The notes beneath the pieces were generated by a model, which saw nothing but the letters and a program-made list of their open reading frames with translations, searched no databases and had not been told where the DNA came from. A stretch of DNA of 64,000 nt from Morella rubra (lineage: Eukaryota; Streptophyta; Magnoliopsida; Fagales; Myricaceae), in the NCBI GenBank assembly GCA_003952965.2, contig CM025854.1, positions 4,881,931-4,945,930 on the forward strand, written 5' to 3'. Of the stretch, positions 22,001 through 34,198 are shown one piece after another. The position numbers and the translations under genes are program-made. How positions within the stretch are numbered: position 1 is the first letter of the stretch; each line of letters opens with the position of its first letter.

Positions 22001-25000
22001 ACTTCGTCTTTGATTGTTAACACACTACCATGGATTTGACAAGTATTGATATTCAGAAGGGGTTCTAAAGGTGTTTTTAAAAATTTTCTGTCTGAGCAAT
22101 ACTGACAATCTGATGTTTCATGGACATTAGCAGTTATAACGTTAGTTCTACAGGTCATGTCATTGTGAGACCAATGAATTCTTAGTTGTTTATCTTTTTC
22201 GGGATTTGCAAATTTCAGAAGGTTGACCTTAGTGAAATAGTGAACCAGTTATCCAAAAAAAATTGCCATTATTTTCCAAACAGCTGGTAAGGCAAATATT
22301 TGTCTGCATATGTCAGTAACATAAGTATACATGTCGGGGCTATTTTGAGAAGAGAAATCTAAACTAGTTACATCATGATTCGCAACCCTTAGGTACTTAA
22401 GATATCAGCAGATTGTTATGCCTTGCTTTTGCTTGTGTCCTGCTCTCATTCATTACATTCAAAAGCTGAAGTGTATGCCTGCAAGACTAGCACACTCAAA
22501 GAGATCATGCTGCAGATATATGCATGCATGTATGTGTGCATCCTTTGGAGAATGTTGGTTTCAGCATTATCCATGATATCAGCAACGTTTGAGGAGATTT
22601 TAAAGGAGGATCTTGGTTTCAATTTAAATTATTAACCTGCAGGAGGAATTGAAAAGGAGGCTAAATGCGCGAATGGGATATGCAAAGTTTCTTCAGGAGA
22701 CGGTGAAAGAAATGGCAAGGAGATCCAAGTCTCTCGAAGTGGAACTTAAGAACAGCGGAAAGATTGATGAATTTATCAACAACGTAAATCATTTAGATTA
22801 ACAAGGGACATGGAGTTACTCTATTATTCCTCATCGGTGATATCTTATGCTTGTTTTGGCACTGTGTTCTAAATAGGTTAGAAGAGGGACCCGTGTTTCC
22901 AATGATGAGATTTTAGGCTTTGCCAAGTTATTCAATGACGAGCTTACTTTGGATAATATCAGCAGGTTAGTGTCTCTGTTAATATGTTATCATTAATTTT
23001 TTTTTTTTTGTAAAAATCACAGCCCTTCAGTTTATGACTCTGTTGGTTATCAAATGACTTTTGCGGCTATTGGGTTTTGGTTAACACTGCAGTATCTGAC
23101 AAAGGTGCCCGTTTTTGTTATTGAACACAGGCCTCGGTTAGTAAACATGTGCAATATATGGGTATGTTGCCATATGGAACAGATGCATATCTACGATTTA
23201 TGCTTCGAAAAAGACTGCAACAGTAAGATCCATTTGGTTTTCAATCCCCCTTCCTGTGCTTTTCTGTTTTATGCTAGCATGCTTGTGTGTCATTGATCTA
23301 GGCATGCGGCTCTCAGCTCATGTTATGTGGTCAAAAGTAAATGGGTGGCCTTGAACAAATTGTTTACCTATTAAGGATGTGTTTCTCTTTATGTAGTATG
23401 TTTTCTGGAGAATATTTTCAACTTGTGCCAGTGATTGGTGAGGGTAAAAATCACTGGTCAACCAAAATTGATCTTCATAATACTGAATGTTTTCCTTTGT
23501 ACTCTATAAAACAATTTTTGGCTCACCAAAAGTGAGAGATGTAAGCCATTTTCCAGAGCTCTGCTCTCCTTCCCTCAGATGAGGATCCCTCAGAAGTTCT
23601 ATATGTATCCTGACGGGTTCATTTCTTTAAATCCTATACATTCGTAAAATATACAGCAAGGATTTTGCCACATCAATTCTTATCACTTTCATATTCAAAA
23701 TTTCTATGTGCTAAACATAGTAAATACTGAGGTGATAAATGTTTAGATCTGAATGTTAGAAATATTAACGTCTCAAAATCTCAAAGATAGAATTTGAAAA
23801 GGACTGCTATTGTTAAAGGAATTTACTGGGTAAAATCCCTTAAGAACTCTAGAGGATCATGCTCCCACACAAAAAAAAAAAAAGAGGAAATTGAAATCCA
23901 TGCCACTGTGCCTACCATTGTGCTACCCGCCTCTGCTTTCACAACCTCCTTATCTCGTTGCAACTTGAGCATCCTCAGGTCCTTTTCCTTCATGTAAGGA
24001 ATAGAAAGAAAGTCAATGAAAGCAACATCATATGTACCAAGACATCACAGCGCTCAAATGTTCCCTCTTGTACAAATCTGGCAAGTCTTCTTCCAAGAAC
24101 GAACTGTCTTTGTCTTCATCCAACGTCTTTGCTAGCAACTCGGACTAGAGCTGACCATACTTGGGACCTGGCCCTATTGCCTCTCCTACTTCTCTAGCAA
24201 GTCCTTCAGCCTTCAACCTGTTCTTGGCCCTCAACAAGCTTGACTTCCTTTGAAGCAACGCATTTGATTTACGTTTCATCACCTTTCACCTGAATTCCCT
24301 ATGAATCACTTCTACATTTTCAAATCCATGTCTACGGAAATCTCACTGGACGCCCTCTGTTGGTGTAGGGAACTCACATATCAGCTTCGACAGTGCGTCC
24401 TCTATCACCTACCCAATTCACACAAAACTAGCACACCATTCCCATTATGAATGTTATTCACTCTAAAAGTTTAGTCACTAATGTTGTTGTCATGGTAGTC
24501 ATCTTTCAATAAGTTTGCATGTGCTTTTGTGGGAACTTATTATGGTGGGTGAAGAGGGTAGATAATTAAATTTGCATTTGTGGCTCGATCAGTGTTGTGT
24601 ATTGGGGAGTAAACATGATTTTCATTCCAACAGAACATTCCAAAAGTCATTTGGTAATTATTTTCCAAGTCTCTATCAAACCATGAAAAATTTAGTAAAT
24701 TTTCCTCAATATATGTTCCAGCGAATGTATTTTCCTATTTTCCCTATCTGGTGTGGAAACAAATGTAGCTTACGATTGAACTGGATACATGCCTTCATGG
24801 CTAACCTTTTCTTTTCTCCATGGTGTTACATAGTGAGAAATAAGGACATGAGGATATGTTTTGTCTTACAGGACAAGACTAGAATAAAATTTTTAGCAGT
24901 ACTCTTTTTCAATTCTTTTGGAGGCAATTTTGAAGGGTTTCATGTTTTTATTACCATTTTTGGTGACTGAAGATTTCAGAGTAGGATTCTCAGCAAAAGT

Positions 25001-28000
25001 TTATGCTTGGAATAAAAACTCTTCTGCTCTATATGGTTTTATCTTGGGTGTGTTTCGGAGATGTGTCCCATTTCAATTTTTTGTTTCGAATTGATTTTTT
25101 CATACCAAACATGTTTAAGACCTAAAAAACCCTTTCAATGTTCCAAAACTTTTCATCTACTCATTTCCCTTGATTTCAGTGACGATACACACAAAAACAT
25201 AAACTACTTTCAGTGTCCTGCAAATGTTCTCTCATAAAGGTTTTCTTTCAAAAATGTTTTCAGTGCACCATACCACTTTCACAAACTTCAACATAGTATA
25301 TTTGAACATTTTCTATTTCCAAACATCCTTTCTACTGGTCCCACCACTATGAAGAAATACCTAACAAGACTTAACTCAATTTTTTTTTTAATTATACAAC
25401 AGTCCGAAGAATTTTCCTTTAATTTGTTTTTTGTTTAGATGTTATACATATTTCACATTCTTAATATTATTTACCATCAAATGCTAAAAATGTTGGGCAT
25501 ATTTGATTGGATAGATGAATACATTACAAAAACTTGCTGAAATATTTGCATTACTCCTAACTCTTCGTGCTTCTAGAGAAGAAAAAAAAAAAGAATAAGA
25601 AACACCTAACTCTTCACGTGTTATAAAAAGGCTGCCTATACATTAAAGAAGTTCCCTTTGCCATTCTGGGATTCAACAAAAGCAAAGAGGGAGGGATAAA
25701 CAGACACTTATTATACTTGTGTAACAGATTGAGATTTCCTGTTATGAAGTATATTATGGCTTTTCGTTTGGCAGGATCAAGAATGATGATAGGTTAATTC
25801 AAGCTGAGGGTTTGGAGTCCCTTTCAGAAGCAGAACTTCGTCAAGCCTGTCGAGATCGTGGAATGCTCGACTTACCTTCAGTGGTGGAAATGCGTCAACA
25901 GGTCTTGACCGTACATCTTATCTCTTATTTCAATGACTGACTAAAAAGTTCTTAACAAAGTCTTTTTTCTTAATTGATATCCTCTGTTCATGGTACTTAC
26001 ATACATCAGCCTGCAACTGTCCTGCTTTTGATCCAATTTTTTGCTCAGAGCTGGTTAAGGAGCTAATTATCTTGACTTGCTGTGTGCCTAGCCTGGCCCT
26101 ATTCAACGCATTGTGAAGCAATTTGATTGCAACTCTTCCCTGTGATTACCCTCAAGGACAATGTGATTCCACACCCTTATGGGATTCTGAACCTAATTGG
26201 TCTTTGAACATCTGACTGTCATTAGGACGTCTGCAATGACCTCATTAAAAATTTCAATAGTGACTTTGTGTTGAACTCGCACTTTCCTTTTCATAAAACA
26301 CAAAGCATCTTCTGAAGCAGTGAGAATGATCCCTTATTGACACATTGAGCACACATCAAGAATGCTACTTTTTTTTTTTTTTCTAAGCACATCAAGAATG
26401 CTACTTACTAACAGCTTTGTGACTCCTATAAAATGTCCAATCCTATTTTACGACCCTGAACCTCTTCTGATGTCTGAGATTTATCTTTTATTATTTTTGA
26501 AGATGCCAAGAGAAATTTTGATGTGTTCATTGCCAATTTTTTGTTATATTGCTCTCCTTATAGAAGGTACAAGAACGTTTCTCCTTATTCAGGCATTTAA
26601 GTACTTGTATCTGTTTGCAGCTTCGTGATTGGTTGGATTTGTCACTCAACCACTCTCTTCCATCTTCCCTATTGATTCTTTCTAGGTAACTTAATAACTG
26701 TTCCTGTTTATGAATGTTCCAAGATACAGAATCGCATCAAAATTGCTTGATTGCTGTCTGGTACACTATGCAGAGCCTTCTCAATGTCTGGTAAAAAGCC
26801 GGAGGAAGTTGTTCAGGAGGCAATCTCCTCTCTGCCAGATGAGGTGGTGGATACCGTTCAAGTGACAACTTTGCCTTCTGAAGATACTGTTTCAGAAAGG
26901 AGGAGGAAGTTGGAGTTCCTAGAAATGCAGGAAGAAATGATCAAGGTTAATTATACTATGCTTTAAGACCTTTTACCAGTTTGAGTACATTTGTGGGGCT
27001 TGAAAATTGCTATTTCCTCTATATATGTCTAGGTTTCTTTATTGCTCTTTTGTGAACGTAATATGCTAGAGGCCAGATTTTTCCCATTGAAGTTATGTTA
27101 CTAGTACTTATTGCAGTTGTGCTTCAAACTGTTCTTCAAATTGAGGACGATAAAATATCAGGATCTGTATGTGCCTGTCTGCCAGACATCACTCTAGATT
27201 TCTGAGACACATCATCATAGTATGAATATATCCAAGGGCTTTGCTGTATTGTAAAGCCCATTAGTGTGCAAGGATCATGTAATTCTCTTGCGTCGAAACT
27301 TTTAGAGTTCTTTAGTTTCTAGGTACTTGCTATACCATAGCCATAGACCTTTGCTTGTTGATTAATTATTTTTACCAATATGTATAGGAGGAGGAAGAGG
27401 AAGAGGAAGAGGAGCAGGCCAAGATGAAGGAATCTGTTAGTAGCCAAAAGGATGTGGCTTTGGAAGAGATGACTACACCAACAGCTAGAGAGGCACGAGA
27501 ACAGGCGAGACGGAAAACCTTGGAGAACGTGGAGGAGCTTTGCGAGCTCAGTCGTGCATTGGCTGTTTTGGCTTCAGCATCTGTAAGAATTGGAAGCAAT
27601 TTGACGTTCTTAACTCTTGTCCAAGCAATTATTACTTTTCTCTTTTTAATATTAGTATTTACTCAAGATTCTTTATTTGCTTTTCGGCTGCTCATTTTAG
27701 TCAGTAAGCAGGGAGCGTGAAGAGTTCTTGCAACTTGTGACAAAGGAGGTAAGTTAACTAATTCTGTCTTCAACTCGTGAATGGAAATGTTTTAACTTGT
27801 ACAGTCCTAGAAAAGTGGTACATATTTATTTGAAAACTCAGGGAAGATGCTGCTAGCATTACCTCTCAAAATTACCTCTCTCTCTCTCTCTCTCACGCTC
27901 TGCATGTAGATTCACTAATTTGTTAAAAACGGACTTAGAGCAAAGCACTGATAGTGTTCAAATCAACCTAGGAAGGAAAAGAAAATAGTAGAATAGACCA

Positions 28001-29127
28001 AGAAACAATGAATGACATAAGTCCAGACATAGATAATTCAATAAAATAAATTGAAGCGTCAAATCTTTAGTCACCTGAATAACCAAGCACAAAGAGATTA
28101 CAGAAACACTGTTCTGAGTCACAGTAAAAGCTCAGCCACATCTAATGCTCAACTACCATACCCCGTTTGCATCACAATAACCATACTTGAACCACCCTCC
28201 AAGGAAAAGAAGCTATAACTTTCCTTTCTACGCTCTCCAGCTTCATTCACAGGCACAGTCCAACGAAGAAGCAGATGATGCACAGTTTCTTCGTTGCAGT
28301 GATGAGTTTAGCAGCAACAGGCAACTATTTGTTTTCCTTTCAATCAAAATCTTCACTTTTGAAGTGTTTTACTGTAGGAGTCGACCCAAAAAAGGCCATC
28401 TGATGAGGAGCCATAGTATGCCACCTGCGCTGACTAAGGAATATTTTCTTGTCGCCTCCTAATTTGTTCAGCACTTAAAGACATGATTTAAAATTTCATA
28501 CTGCCAGACAATGTCAATGGAACATCATCCACGTCATCTAAAAGTTGAGACACTGCACACAAAGAATGTAGAAGAGTCTTCAGTGAATGCACCTATCAAT
28601 CCTGTTGTATCATCATGTGACTCACAGAAACACAATGGCCCCTGCATTTTCTTCATGGGCATTTGTGTGATGTCTGCTATCCCTCCATTCTCTCTTTCGT
28701 TTCCCCATGAGGGAAGGGGACAAGTTTATTCAAGGTGATCTACTGGATAAAAGGAGTATATGTAATAGAGCCCTTTCGCGTCCTTTTTTCCCCTCTGCAT
28801 GGAAGAACATCTCTTATATGTCAATCCATTGTGCTTCAATCATGGCAATGGAAATTCTAACATCAAAATCAAATCATGTGTGCTGCTGCCAGCTGATGTT
28901 AACACTGGTTGCTGGGAGATCAAGGCAACCATGCTTGGCCAAAAGTTTCAGATTAGTATTTTGCCCAAATTTCGTCTTCATATTTTTACCTTCCACATTC
29001 TTTTCGTCTTCAATTAAGGTCTTAGTGAATTTCCCTCATCTATCTTGTTGCTGGAGGTTGTTAGTGGAGATCAACTTGGTGATCCATTGGATGGTGTTTT
29101 AGTTCTTTGCTTAGTCCATGTCTCTCT

Positions 29128-29543
29128 TAGGGGTGTGCAAGGGTTATTTAGGTGCCGGTTTTGCCAAAACTGGCATTGGCACCATTAGTGACGGTGGGAA
29201 GGAATTGAAATTGGCATGGGCACCTGTTGGCCGCAAAATCAGTCTTTGCCGGTGCCAGTTTTAACAGCTCCTTTTACATGGTTTTGTGGCTCACCATGTA
29301 ACGGTGACGGAGGGCAACAAGGTGGGGAGTGAGAGACATCTGAGAGTAGAGAGAGAAGGGGGTCTAGAGAGAAACAATCGGGGGGCCTCCCTGATTGTTT
29401 TTTTAGTAATAACCCTAACCCTAAAAAATGATGTCACGTCTTTTATTTTATTTTTTGAAAAAACGGAAACGCTGTAACACCATCAGTAACAGCATGCTGT
29501 TCCACAGTTAAACCATCATTGGCAGTTCAATTGAACACCCCTA
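29128..29543. mobile_element. hAT-type MITE in LETM1 intron 10, left arm
   Basis: A 416-bp non-coding element with terminal inverted repeats TAGGGGTGTGCAA and, at the other end, TAGGGGTGTTCAA in reverse. It is flanked by 8-bp direct repeats GTCTCTCT and GTCTCTTT (7 of 8 match). Eight-base duplications and a TAGGG terminus fit hAT. The inside has GGTGCCGGTTTTGCC-like repeats and no transposase. Confidence 0.8.
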
Positions 29544-31235
29544 GTCTCTTTTAGTTTAAAATCTTGAGTAGCAGCTGCATCACTCCACATTGTCATTTCC
29601 CCTTGGATTTTGTTGTCAACTATCTCATAATACAAACTATCATTTTGATGTTGATGTATAGAAATCACAAGTGGTTTTGGTGTAAAAACATGAACACCAT
29701 TCCATGTTCTATCGCTCCTTTTTCCTTTGAGACTTTGTATCTGTTTCTTCTATTCTGCCAGTGTTTATATATGTTTGGTTTTATTATCATTCCCAGATAG
29801 ACTTGTACAACAGTATGGTAGAGAAAGAGGGTACAGATGGTGAAGAAGAAGCCAAGAAGGCATACAAAGCTGCCAGGGAGGAGAGTGACCATGCTGTTGA
29901 GACCGCAATTGGTCACAAGGTTTCTTCAGCACTTATAAACAGGGTAACCAGATGTTAAAAACTCTCGAGCTATAGAGCTCCTACTTTTGCATCAATCATT
30001 GTCATCCTGATTGTAGCCATTCTATATGAAAATGCCAAGTTGCAAAAGTTTTGCTGTATGGTTTCAGGTTGATGCCATGCTCCACAAGCTTGAGAAGGAA
30101 ATTGATGACGTTGATGCCAAAATTGGAGATCGTTGGCGTTTGCTTGACAGGTCTGTTACCTTTTGATAATCATCACCTTTTACTGGTGATGCTATGTTGA
30201 ACTTGCTTTGGAACTGTATGTACACGTCCATTACAAGTGCCCTTAGAATATTCTTCAGATATAATGTGGAATATGGAATATGGAATTGAATCAAAAAGAA
30301 AAATTAGCACTGACATTGACGTACTGGCTATTTGTGTGATGCAACTCCAAATTCACTTTTTTTTTTCTCATGCAACTCCAAATTCACGTCCTCCTGTATA
30401 ACTGGAAAAAAAAGCTTGAAGAAAACACTGGTGATACCAATGTCAGAGTTTCGCAGTCTTTTAAAATTAAGGCTCCAATCTTTCACATTTTTCTTACCTG
30501 TGCTGGACTTCTATCATACATCAGCTCTTCTGCTATATTAGCAAACACAAGATCATTTAGTAGTGTCAGTCTTCTGCATCACCTTTCCTCCTAAACAGAA
30601 CCTAAAGATCATTATGTCCTATCCATATGCTCCAGCCAACTCGTTAGTCAATGGCATGCATACTTTTTAATCCTCCGTAGATGCATCTCTACTAGCTGAC
30701 ACTAAGTTAATAACTCTTAATTACCATCAGACCAATTTACCAATAAGCTTTTAGTCTAATACTTATGCCAACGGAATCCTTAACTTGTGTTACCCTCTTT
30801 ATTAAGAATTTGTTGGGTCTCATTGGAATTTTTCCAAATTAACTCCATTATGGTTTTTTGGTGCCAGGGACTATGATGGGAAAGTGACACCTGAGGAGGT
30901 TGCATCTGCTGCGATGTACCTCAAGGACACTTTGGGCAAGGAGGGTATTCAGGAACTCATCAGCAACCTTTCCAAGGATAAAGGTAAGTGGCAATGGGTT
31001 ATTCCATCTTCTGACTTCCTTCCAATCTGCGCCTAATAAACATAGATCTTGTACATACATGGCAGAGATACCACTCTTTTTGTTTAGTAAAAAAAAGGGG
31101 CCAAGACACCAAACCAAAAAGAATTTCAAGGATTATGACTAGTTAAGATGTCCTTCACAAAATCCATCAGGCAAGAAGAGCAATATTCTCAATTGCTTTA
31201 TCGTGTAAACTTAATTACGGGTCTTAGCTTTCTTG

Positions 31236-31348
31236 CATGCTTATGTTAGGGGTTTTCAGTATAGTCTTTTGTACTGTTGCCTCTGTTGCTTTGTATCTTT
31301 GCTTTTCCTTTTTAATAAGATTGGCTTACTTATCAAAAAAAAAAAAAT
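31236..31348 (+). mobile_element. Possible 5'-truncated LINE 3' tail in LETM1 intron 13, left arm
   Basis: A stretch ending AATAAGATTGGCTTACTTAT followed by C and about 13 A. This resembles the 3' end of plant L1 LINEs (an (A)ATAA(A/G)ATT..TTATC tail then poly-A). The copy is very short and no target-site duplication was found. The A-run length differs by one base in the right arm. Confidence 0.4.
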
Positions 31349-31557
31349 TTACGGATCTCGGTATGGTTGTATTTGATCGGTATGATAGCTGGTTCATTCT
31401 TGACAAAGACATTCAAACATCATTATGACCACGACCACTGCATATGACTACTTGTGCCATTTTCTGTTCAACAGACGGAAAGATACTAGTTGAAGATATC
31501 ATCAAACTAGGCAGCGAAACAGAAGATGTCAATAAAGCTGAAGCGGGGAAATCATAG

Positions 31558-32829
31558 TGGAAATGTGCCTTTATCAAATATAAGTTTTGTTTTCTGGTTG
31601 CATTGCTCATTTAGAGCCATATGTTGCATTTTACCTCAACGCTCTGACCCGTCTCAATAACGGTGATGTGTTGGCTCTATGCCAACCTCGAACCAAAGAA
31701 AAAGGTTCGTGATTCTTTACAGTTGTAACAGAAGGAAACAGTGACATGCATTCCTTATTTGCCTCAAAGTCACCATTCATAAAACAAGATCAAGAATGTG
31801 GATACATGCTACATGTTCATCGACTGTGTGTTTCATGTCTTGTCTATGAATATGGAAGGGAATTCCGCACCAAAAACATTAAAGTTCACAGATCTACTCT
31901 AGCACATTTATGTGTACATTTTCAGTTTTGGTGTAAGTCTGCCCTTGCTATGTGATTTAAGCAGTTGTTCTCATCAGTTGTAATTGCATCGCTTCTGATC
32001 AACAGTAAAGAAAATGGAACTCACATATCAACTCTCATGCTGCTCCATGCACTTAGAATTGCCTTAACAAAACCGCACGATGAGAATTTTTGGTAGCAGT
32101 TCTTCTTATCATGTACATGTTATCCTAGAAAAGAGATTCGTGCCTCCAAATTACGGAACCAAGATTCACAAGAGGAAAGAACTTTTATGACTAAATCAAG
32201 TTGATAGAATATGGAATACATGAATCGTGACGTGACATCCTTGTAGTGAGCACTGTCATATGTTTATCAACAATGCAAAGAATGTTTTTGTTTTTCGAGG
32301 AACACAAGGGGTTTAAATTGCCCTTCAGGCCAGTAGCAGGTTGGGGGAGAGGTCGTGGAAGTGCTTTCAACCAATCCAAATCTATTTCCAAGAAAGATTG
32401 TATCCATATGACCATTTTTTTAAAAAAAAAGTTCATAAGAGCTAATTCATTAATATTTATGGACGTTTAGCTACATGTTCTAAAGAGTTAGTCTGACCCT
32501 CCATAAAAGTGCAAAAGTGTCAAAAGGATACATAGATACCCATAAAAGTGCAAATAACCCTCAAAATAGTAGCAAGTTGATAGAAGCAGCGAAAAAGGAA
32601 AGGCAACGGCGGACGGAGGTGGCGAGATTAGCAACTGGAAGAGAGGACACAATCAAGGGGTATGTGAGAGAACGCGCGCACATGCGTATCCCCACTCACC
32701 GGCCAAGAGGCATAGAGGCCAAGAGCACAATGCGTATCCATCAGAGAAACTTGCAAGCAGCTTGGACCGAGAGAAAGAAAGACAAGCGCATGAGATCCAT
32801 ATGCGCGTGTGAGCCTCCATGCGTCGTCT
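31558..32829. other. LETM1 trailer and inner end of left arm
   Basis: Holds the presumed LETM1 3' UTR, then unassigned sequence. The innermost 330 bp are more GC-rich (GCGCGCACATGCGTATCC) and contain an open frame (32517-32831) that resembles no family I know. It is not called as a gene. Confidence 0.5.
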
Positions 32830-32926
32830 AACACTTTTGATGAGGTTTTGTTCCGATGGAATATACAACCGGCGTGGATGCCTCTAAACATCTAGCAACC
32901 GTTGCTACCCTAGTTAATAGCTGATC
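32830..32926. other. Unique 97-bp spacer at the palindrome centre
   Basis: The left arm ends ...GCGTCGTCT at 32829 and the right arm begins AGACGACGC at 32927. The 97 bp between them are not self-complementary and resemble no sequencing adapter or transposon end known to me. Their presence means the arms do not meet base to base. Confidence 0.9.
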
Positions 32927-34198
32927 AGACGACGCATGGAGGCTCACACGCGCATATGGATCTCATGCGCTTGTCTTTCTTTCTCTCGGTCCAAGCTGCT
33001 TGCAAGTTTCTCTGATGGATACGCATTGTGCTCTTGGCCTCTATGCCTCTTGGCCGGTGAGTGGGGATACGCATGTGCGCGCGTTCTCTCACATACCCCT
33101 TGATTGTGTCCTCTCTTCCAGTTGCTAATCTCGCCACCTCCGTCCGCCGTTGCCTTTCCTTTTTCGCTGCTTCTATCAACTTGCTACTATTTTGAGGGTT
33201 ATTTGCACTTTTATGGGTATCTATGTATCCTTTTGACACTTTTGCACTTTTATGGAGGGTCAGACTAACTCTTTAGAACATGTAGCTAAACGTCCATAAA
33301 TATTAATGAATTAGCTCTTATGAACTTTTTTTTTAAAAAAATGGTCATATGGATACAATCTTTCTTGGAAATAGATTTGGATTGGTTGAAAGCACTTCCA
33401 CGACCTCTCCCCCAACCTGCTACTGGCCTGAAGGGCAATTTAAACCCCTTGTGTTCCTCGAAAAACAAAAACATTCTTTGCATTGTTGATAAACATATGA
33501 CAGTGCTCACTACAAGGATGTCACGTCACGATTCATGTATTCCATATTCTATCAACTTGATTTAGTCATAAAAGTTCTTTCCTCTTGTGAATCTTGGTTC
33601 CGTAATTTGGAGGCACGAATCTCTTTTCTAGGATAACATGTACATGATAAGAAGAACTGCTACCAAAAATTCTCATCGTGCGGTTTTGTTAAGGCAATTC
33701 TAAGTGCATGGAGCAGCATGAGAGTTGATATGTGAGTTCCATTTTCTTTACTGTTGATCAGAAGCGATGCAATTACAACTGATGAGAACAACTGCTTAAA
33801 TCACATAGCAAGGGCAGACTTACACCAAAACTGAAAATGTACACATAAATGTGCTAGAGTAGATCTGTGAACTTTAATGTTTTTGGTGCGGAATTCCCTT
33901 CCATATTCATAGACAAGACATGAAACACACAGTCGATGAACATGTAGCATGTATCCACATTCTTGATCTTGTTTTATGAATGGTGACTTTGAGGCAAATA
34001 AGGAATGCATGTCACTGTTTCCTTCTGTTACAACTGTAAAGAATCACGAACCTTTTTCTTTGGTTCGAGGTTGGCATAGAGCCAACACATCACCGTTATT
34101 GAGACGGGTCAGAGCGTTGAGGTAAAATGCAACATATGGCTCTAAATGAGCAATGCAACCAGAAAACAAAACTTATATTTGATAAAGGCACATTTCCA
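32927..34198. other. LETM1 trailer and inner end of right arm
   Basis: Mirror of 31558-32829: GC-rich inner 330 bp, then AT-rich sequence down to the LETM1 stop codon. No gene recognised. Confidence 0.5.

Larger units (their letters stand above)
20279..31557 (+). pseudogene. LETM1: LETM1-like mitochondrial inner-membrane protein, left copy (frameshifted)
   Basis: Fourteen coding exons: 20279-20877, 21007-21319, 22643-22783, 22877-22965, 23131-23222, 25775-25901, 26621-26685, 26774-26945, 27388-27582, 27701-27748, 29797-29943, 30068-30150, 30868-30983 and 31475-31557. All have GT-AG borders and match the right copy, where the domains are described. Two differences matter. Exon 5 has lost one A in a run at about 23153, which shifts the frame in the LETM1 core. 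In exon 3, bases 22716-22768 carry four small deletions totalling 6 bp, so the frame recovers but about 15 residues are replaced. Elsewhere the exons look identical to the right copy. As written it gives a truncated protein. If these are consensus errors, the gene would be intact. Confidence 0.9.
9902..32829 (+). repeat. Left arm of a giant inverted repeat
   Basis: This segment is mirrored in reverse complement at 32927-55859. Near the centre a position x pairs with 65756-x; the sum drifts to 65751-65767 outwards because of small indels. The arm carries Sirevirus 3' end, MULE transposase 3' end, GRF-finger pseudogene and LETM1. Long blocks (for example about 24500-32829) match base for base by eye apart from homopolymers. 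Indels cluster at about 9902-10000, 13500-13700, 17750-18000 and 22380-23900. The outer limit is hidden by the N gap. Confidence 0.97.

Noticed and set aside
23880..23945. tRNA-like or retroelement-primer-like segment (CACTGTGCCTACCATTGTGC)
   Set aside because: No cloverleaf could be folded on either strand, and there are no B-box or A-box consensus sequences in the right places.
24572..24970. 132-codon open frame in LETM1 intron 5
   Set aside because: It lies wholly inside an intron supported by both flanking exons, has an F/N/K-rich AT-driven composition, and resembles no family.
28707..29102. 131-codon frame in LETM1 intron 10
   Set aside because: Intronic, with a competing frame over the same bases and no domain. 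Not supported as a gene.
32517..32831. 104-codon open frame at the inner end of each palindrome arm
   Set aside because: It runs into the spacer, has no recognisable domain, and overlaps an equally long frame on the other strand. Probably chance in GC-rich sequence.
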